DNA of 11,744 bases from Enteractinococcus helveticum (GTDB lineage: Bacteria; Actinomycetota; Actinomycetes; Actinomycetales; Micrococcaceae). Location: the NCBI RefSeq assembly GCF_020742345.1, contig NZ_DYXC01000168.1:1-11744 (forward strand), read 5' to 3'. Made by a program: the position numbers and the translations under genes. Shown in pieces: positions 7,954 to 11,744 of the stretch (positions within the stretch are counted from its first letter, which is position 1; the number at the start of each line of letters is the position of its first letter). Under the pieces are notes generated by a model. It was not told where the DNA came from. It worked only from the letters and a program-made list of their open reading frames with translations, and searched no databases.

Positions 7954-9920
7954 GCTGCACCACCAAACGTAGAGCAGAATGACCTGCGAACTTGTTCTGC
8001 CACGATGGCAGGCCGTTGCCATAGTAAGCATCTACAGCGCCCTGACCTCGGTCGATGGCGACTTTTCGCGGAAGATCTGCTCGACGTTGATGCGTTCCGC
8101 ATCGTCCGCGAAATCCTCGTCGAGGAACACAACGCGAAGCGGCTTGCGATCGGCGATCGCAATGGCTGCTGAAGAGAGAGAGAGAGAGAGAGAGAGCAAT
8201 TCTCGCGTGACTTGACACACATCATTAAAGCCCCTTCCTCAACATTGTAGATATCAAAACCATTGGCTTTTTCCTTTTGAATGGGCATTGTAAGTTCCAG
8301 TCCCCAGTCGAGCATGACCTGAAATAGGACATCCTCGCTAGATCTATCGCGCTTAACACTGCGCTCAAGTTCACCAAGCACGAGCTGGTCAGTAGCGTCT
8401 GGCTCCCGGGTCACGTTGGACATGTTAGTGGAATCAATCTTTACGAGCCGGTATCCGATATCTGGAGATGTCAACTCCCCAGAGAGTTCCGTTGCCACGT
8501 TTCTGAGCCGTTCAAGGCTCATTCCGAGAATCGAGTCAAACGTTGGCTCGGGCTTTTCCAGCGGTTCTTGAATCTGTACAGAGATGAATTGACGATCTCC
8601 GCCATCAATTGAATTCTGGACCATGACGGCGTGCGCGGTCGTTCCGCTGCCGCTAAAGAAGTCAAGAACAATGTCGCTGTCATCCGTGTTTGTGGAAAGT
8701 TGGAGTATGCGCTGGATGAGTTGAACGGGCTTTACCGAGTTAAGCACATTCTCCGTGTGCTCAAACGGCACGTACTTCAGCAGTGTCTTCTTGGCGTCCT
8801 GAGTATGGCCAACCTCGGAGTATGGCCAGAAAGTTTGTGGAGTGCGTCCATCAGAAACCTCGGACAAATAGCGCTTAAGCCTTGGGGTACTGTCCGGACC
8901 GTTGCCCCACCAGATTCTGCCCTCGTTAGCAAGCTCTTGAAATCGAGCTTTGGAAAACCTCCAGTAGCTTCCCTTTGGTGGTCCAGGAATGATTCGTCCG
9001 CTCGGTGTCTCGATCGGGTATAGCCCAGCATCGTAGCGATTTCGCGCCGCCAAATCAGACGATGCCCACGGCCCCTTTGGGTCGCCGTCAGGGTTTTTGT
9101 ACCTTGCGTCCATTTCCGCAGTGCGCGGAAGTGGATTCGGCCTCCATTGTTGCTTGTCACGTGCGTAACAAACGATATAGTCATGGTCTTCCGAAAACCA
9201 TTGAGCGGAGTTCTTGGGAGAAAAAACTTTCTGCCAGATGATTTGGGAGACGAAGTTCTGCGCACCGAAGACTTCATCGCACAACCCGCGAAGGTTGTCG
9301 ATTTCGTGGTCATCTATGGAAATAAAGATTGCTCCATCATCCTTCAGGAGATTTCGTGCGAGCTTAAGACGTGGGTACATCATGCTCAACCAGTCAGAAT
9401 GATAGCGACCGTTGGCATCACTATTCGCCACCATCCGAACGCCTTCGTTATCTGTCTGGCCCGAGCGGCGAAGAAACGACTCGGTTGATTCGGCGAAGTC
9501 GTCATCGTAGATAAAATCGCGCCCAGTGTTATACGGCGGATCGATGTAGATGAGTTTGACTTTACCGAGGTAAGACTCCTGCAGAAGCTTAAGTGCGTCG
9601 AGGTTGTCGCCCTCAATGAAGAGGTTCTTGGTTGTGTCGAAGTCGACCGAATTTTCTCGTACTGGGCGAAGAGTCTTGGCGATGGGCGCGTTGGCGGCAA
9701 ACGCTGCCGCGCGTTTTCCAGGCCAGTCGAGCCGATACCGCTCCTGTGGGCCCTCGACGATATGGTCGGAAAGTTCTTGGCGTAGCAAGTCAAAGTCGAC
9801 TGCACGCTGCGGGTTACCATCAGCGTCGACAGTTTCAGTGATGACGGATGGGAACAGCTCGGCAAGCTTGTTGATGTTCGCTTGAGTTACATCTTGCGAT
9901 GTCACACGTAGTTTTTCCAT
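7950..9920 (-). CDS. type III Mod-like adenine DNA methyltransferase, first paralog (Mod1), alternate C-terminus caused by a CT tract
   Basis: This is a beta-class N6-adenine methyltransferase of 656 residues as read here. It has DPPYNTG at 127-133, a target-recognition region at about 230-400 and DFFSGSGTT at 420-428, all intact. Up to about residue 575 it tracks Mod2. At the CT x12 tract (8173-8196) it reads SLSLSLSL and then a Ser/Arg-rich tail with no similarity to Mod2. The conserved ending, including PLRVVF and INVEQIFRE and finishing STEVRAL, is intact in another frame and stops at 8032. Losing one CT unit or gaining two would restore it, giving 628 or 630 residues. In this allele the protein therefore carries a wrong C-terminus, and may be off or altered. 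The start ATG at 9920 follows AAAGG at good spacing, 5 nt after the DUF4391 stop. The present stop TGA overlaps the mod2 ATG as ATGA. Confidence 0.85.
   Translation of the reverse strand: MEKLRVTSQDVTQANINKLAELFPSVITETVDADGNPQRAVDFDLLRQELSDHIVEGPQERYRLDWPGKRAAAFAANAPIAKTLRPVRENSVDFDTTKNLFIEGDNLDALKLLQESYLGKVKLIYIDPPYNTGRDFIYDDDFAESTESFLRRSGQTDNEGVRMVANSDANGRYHSDWLSMMYPRLKLARNLLKDDGAIFISIDDHEIDNLRGLCDEVFGAQNFVSQIIWQKVFSPKNSAQWFSEDHDYIVCYARDKQQWRPNPLPRTAEMDARYKNPDGDPKGPWASSDLAARNRYDAGLYPIETPSGRIIPGPPKGSYWRFSKARFQELANEGRIWWGNGPDSTPRLKRYLSEVSDGRTPQTFWPYSEVGHTQDAKKTLLKYVPFEHTENVLNSVKPVQLIQRILQLSTNTDDSDIVLDFFSGSGTTAHAVMVQNSIDGGDRQFISVQIQEPLEKPEPTFDSILGMSLERLRNVATELSGELTSPDIGYRLVKIDSTNMSNVTREPDATDQLVLGELERSVKRDRSSEDVLFQVMLDWGLELTMPIQKEKANGFDIYNVEEGALMMCVKSRENCSLSLSLSLQQPLRSPIASRFALCSSTRISRTMRNASTSSRSSAKSRHRPRSGRCRCLLWQRPAIVAEQVRRSFCSTFGGAA
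8032..8172 (-). other. conserved Mod C-terminus in a different frame from the mod1 start
   Basis: Downstream of the tract, the frame that ends with TAG at 8034-8032 encodes about 46 residues from SAAIAIADRKPLRVVF to STEVRAL. These align with the Mod2 ending (AIRAIAERSPLRAVF to STEVRTI), so this is the native C-terminus. It contains no stop and no decay, so selection still acts on it. It joins the mod1 start only if the tract length is 11 units, or 11 plus or minus multiples of three. ATG 8031 of the extended mod2 frame follows this TAG directly. Confidence 0.88.
8173..8196 (-). repeat. simple sequence repeat, CT x12 on the coding strand (AG x12 on plus)
   Basis: Twelve perfect AG units run from 8173 to 8196 on the plus strand, flanked by GA on the left and CAAT on the right. 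On the coding strand of mod1 they read CT repeats and encode alternating Ser and Leu. Dinucleotide tracts of this length are prone to slipped-strand mispairing, and each change of one unit moves the reading frame. The tract sits exactly where Mod1 leaves its conserved frame. I see no comparable tract elsewhere in the window. Confidence 0.95.
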
Positions 9921-9925
9921 GGGAC

Positions 9926-10591
9926 TTACCTTTGCTGTTCCAGCTGTGCTTGTTTGCTTTTAAGAGTTCGGCGCAGTTCTATTTTACGGTTGAACTGTTT
10001 CTCGTTGTTGAGTTTGCGCTCCAGTGCCTTGATTTCGCGTTCGAGCTTGCCCACAGCCTTTAGTCTGTCAGCAACCGCAGCCATACTTTCGCCGGTTTGA
10101 ACCTCGATCTCAGTGAGCGGTTCGAGCAGAGCAGTATAAAGAGCTGGCAAAGTGATCGCGGTCGGCAACGGTTGGCGCTCTGTGTCAGCGTGCTGCCAAC
10201 TGGTACTGAAGTACTGACTGATCTTTGGGGCACCTGCACCGATTTGTTTGTGGGCTGCGACCATACGTGTCTCACGCTTACCTGCGACATCGCGGTTGAT
10301 CTCGAAGATGAGCGGACGCGGCATTGACCTATCAACGGCGCTGAGCACCTGTTCGGAAACGTCCGAGCCCTTAGCTTTCACTTGGAATACCGCAATGTCG
10401 GGAACCTCATCAGTGCCCACTAAGTTGATGGTTGTCTGTGCCAAGTCATATGCCCAAACCACATGATCGATCTCTGCGACGAATATTTCCCGCAGAGCCG
10501 TATTGACGTTGGCACGCTCGTAAAATTTCTCCTTCGGAACCCGGCGCCCAAAGTAGGCTGCGCTTGGCCACTGATACAACAGGTCAGGCAC
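9926..10591 (-). CDS. DUF4391 family protein
   Basis: This 221-residue protein matches the DUF4391 pattern: VPKEKFYE near residues 18-25, a WAYDL...TTINL segment at 46-57, IAVFQVKAK at 66-74, VDRSMPRPLIFEI at 86-98, and a C-terminal charged coiled coil from about 166 to the end. The family has no assigned biochemical function but is commonly found beside helicase and methyltransferase genes of restriction-like clusters, as here. Starting with GTG at 10591, it overlaps the helicase stop by 8 nt. A perfect AGGAGG lies 9 nt upstream, inside the helicase coding region, which fixes the start and implies strong translation. It ends 5 nt before mod1. A role in assembling the helicase with the methyltransferases is possible through the coiled coil, but this is only inference. 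Confidence 0.82.
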   Translation of the reverse strand: MPDLLYQWPSAAYFGRRVPKEKFYERANVNTALREIFVAEIDHVVWAYDLAQTTINLVGTDEVPDIAVFQVKAKGSDVSEQVLSAVDRSMPRPLIFEINRDVAGKRETRMVAAHKQIGAGAPKISQYFSTSWQHADTERQPLPTAITLPALYTALLEPLTEIEVQTGESMAAVADRLKAVGKLEREIKALERKLNNEKQFNRKIELRRTLKSKQAQLEQQR

Positions 10592-11744
10592 TCGCAGTCG
10601 CCTCCTCTACGGAATCGACCACAGCAATGAACGCTGTGAGTTCAAAGTCATCGAGTCCGGCTATGGTCTGAGTCAGCGCGGTGGTGGGACCCCGAGAAAA
10701 CAAGCTGTCAATGTCGCGCTCCTCGGAAATTTCAATCATCGAATGGATTGCATCCGTCAGCAGCTGAGAGTACTGGTTCATGTCGGCACCGTCTTGTGTC
10801 GACTCATTAAATACACCAACTGCGTTAGGCACTGGCTGGTCGTAGGGACGGCATGCAGTGCGCAGGAGGTCGAGCAGGTGCTTGGCTTCAGTATGGTCGG
10901 CGATCACCTGTCCTTCCTCGTCGAGGTAGACGAGGTAGTGCGGGTGGAGACGGTTACCACGGTTCCCGTTCTTTGCAGTCAACTGAGATTCGTCGGCGTT
11001 GACGTTTCGCAATGCGAATATCACACCGGGCACCAGCCCTTTGTCAGGATCGGCGGGGACGACGGCATGTAATCCCTTCGGAACTGTCGAAAGATTGCCG
11101 TACTGCTTGATATATCCGAGCAAGTCCATACGAAAGTCATTAAGCCCCAGGTCAGTGATAGAGACACCGGTCCGAACGTCTTCGAGCTCAATGACTTCGT
11201 CTTGGAGTTTCCGGAGTTGTTCCTTACGGAAGGCAGCATCTGTACCTTCTTGAGTAAGCACATTGTCATCAGCGGTGCCCGCGATATCGGCGATAACCAT
11301 CCGATTCTCTACGCGTTCCTTGAGGTTGATGTACTCGTCTAGTGAGATGTCCGGCCAGAAGTTCACCAATTGGATGACCTGATTAGTGGACCCGATACGG
11401 TCGATACGCCCAAACCTTTGGATGATACGAACCGGGTTCCAGTGGATATCGTAATTTACAAGGTAGTCACAGTCCTGAAGATTTTGGCCTTCGCTGATGA
11501 CATCGGTGCCAATGAGCACATCGAGTTCACGGGTCTCACCAGGCATAATCACGTCACGCTGCTTAGAGCGTGGGGAGAACATCGACATGATCTGCTGGAA
11601 GTCGTAGCCTTTGCCCAGCGTGGTCTGCGCGCGGTTACCACCGGTGATCACGGCCGTCTCTAGCCCTGCGGTGGCTAGCGCCGGGGCGAGGTTCTTGTAA
11701 AGGTAGTCTGCGGTGTCAGCAAAGGCAGAAAATACCAGAACCTT
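10584..11744 (-). CDS. SNF2/RapA-like superfamily 2 helicase, C-terminal part
   Basis: The gene runs off the right edge; 386 residues of its 3' part are visible, in frame to the last base. The visible N-terminal stretch KVLVFSAFADTADYLY is the start of a helicase C-terminal domain. Motif V follows at about residues 79-90 (GTDVISEGQNLQ), and motif VI at about 109-119 (QRFGRIDRIGS) with both arginine-finger candidates present. These motifs resemble SNF2/RapA-type ATPases that move on double-stranded DNA. About 250 further residues of unassigned sequence complete the protein. The ATPase N-terminal domain, and any extra nuclease or phospholipase-D-like domain, would lie beyond the window. It is the first visible gene of the operon and overlaps the DUF4391 gene by 8 nt, so the two are probably translated together. 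Confidence 0.85.
   Translation of the reverse strand, partial: KVLVFSAFADTADYLYKNLAPALATAGLETAVITGGNRAQTTLGKGYDFQQIMSMFSPRSKQRDVIMPGETRELDVLIGTDVISEGQNLQDCDYLVNYDIHWNPVRIIQRFGRIDRIGSTNQVIQLVNFWPDISLDEYINLKERVENRMVIADIAGTADDNVLTQEGTDAAFRKEQLRKLQDEVIELEDVRTGVSITDLGLNDFRMDLLGYIKQYGNLSTVPKGLHAVVPADPDKGLVPGVIFALRNVNADESQLTAKNGNRGNRLHPHYLVYLDEEGQVIADHTEAKHLLDLLRTACRPYDQPVPNAVGVFNESTQDGADMNQYSQLLTDAIHSMIEISEERDIDSLFSRGPTTALTQTIAGLDDFELTAFIAVVDSVEEATASA
10601..10606 (-). promoter_or_regulatory. strong Shine-Dalgarno AGGAGG for the DUF4391 gene
   Basis: On the minus strand AGGAGG lies 9 nt before the GTG at 10591 and inside the 3' end of the helicase gene. It decides the unusual GTG start and lets ribosomes load independently of the overlapping upstream stop. 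Confidence 0.75.

Noticed and set aside
7954..8031. Starting Mod2 at ATG 8031 as the default
   Set aside because: The 26 extra residues have no counterpart in the paralog, whose start aligns with ATG 7953. It is kept only as a possible alternative start.
8173..8196. AG repeat as part of a CRISPR array or as a membrane segment (SLSLSL)
   Set aside because: There are no spacers and the unit is two bases; the Ser-Leu run is too short and polar for a membrane helix.
7950..9920. Calling mod1 a pseudogene because its C-terminus is out of frame
   Set aside because: All catalytic motifs and the full alternative C-terminus are intact, and the break is exactly at a slippage-prone repeat, which fits a switch better than decay. 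An assembly error of one repeat unit remains possible.
1181..11744. DISARM or BREX system
   Set aside because: No DUF1998 gene, no PglX/PglZ/BrxC-like gene and no phospholipase-D gene are visible; the Mod and Res motifs are those of type III restriction.

Overview
The window looks like a stretch of an actinobacterial chromosome, most likely Corynebacterium. The evidence is moderate GC, actinobacterial-type codon use and a DUF3054 membrane protein beside an LPG-synthase-like membrane protein. The genus is an inference from gene style, not from a marker gene.

Left part (1-985, plus strand): the 3' end of a polytopic LPG_synthase_TM/UPF0104-type membrane protein, overlapping by ATGA a small four-helix DUF3054 protein. 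These look like ordinary chromosomal genes. A 195-nt convergent gap (986-1180) separates them from the rest and holds only a weak hairpin.

Right part (1181-11744, minus strand): one tightly packed defence-type operon. In transcription order it encodes a SNF2/RapA-like helicase (3' part only, cut by the right edge), a DUF4391 protein, a beta-class adenine methyltransferase (Mod1), a second paralogous methyltransferase (Mod2), an AlbA_2/HATPase_c_4 protein with a winged-helix tail, and a type III restriction Res subunit with helicase motifs and a C-terminal PD...ETK nuclease site. Junctions run from an 8-nt overlap to an 8-nt gap, except for a 129-nt AT-rich gap with repeated TAAACAAG elements before res. 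The core is a type III restriction-modification system with two Mods plus three accessory genes.

The standout signal is a perfect CT x12 tract on the coding strand (8173-8196) near the 3' end of mod1. At 12 units the reading frame leaves the conserved C-terminus, which is intact in another frame, and ends in a non-homologous tail. Losing one unit, or gaining two, restores a 628-630-residue protein matching the Mod2 C-terminus. This is the architecture of a phase-variable methyltransferase. The two frames that miss the conserved C-terminus stop on top of the mod2 ATG at 7953, while the restored frame stops 79 nt earlier, directly before another in-frame ATG (8031). The tract may therefore change both the Mod1 C-terminus and the expression or N-terminus of Mod2.
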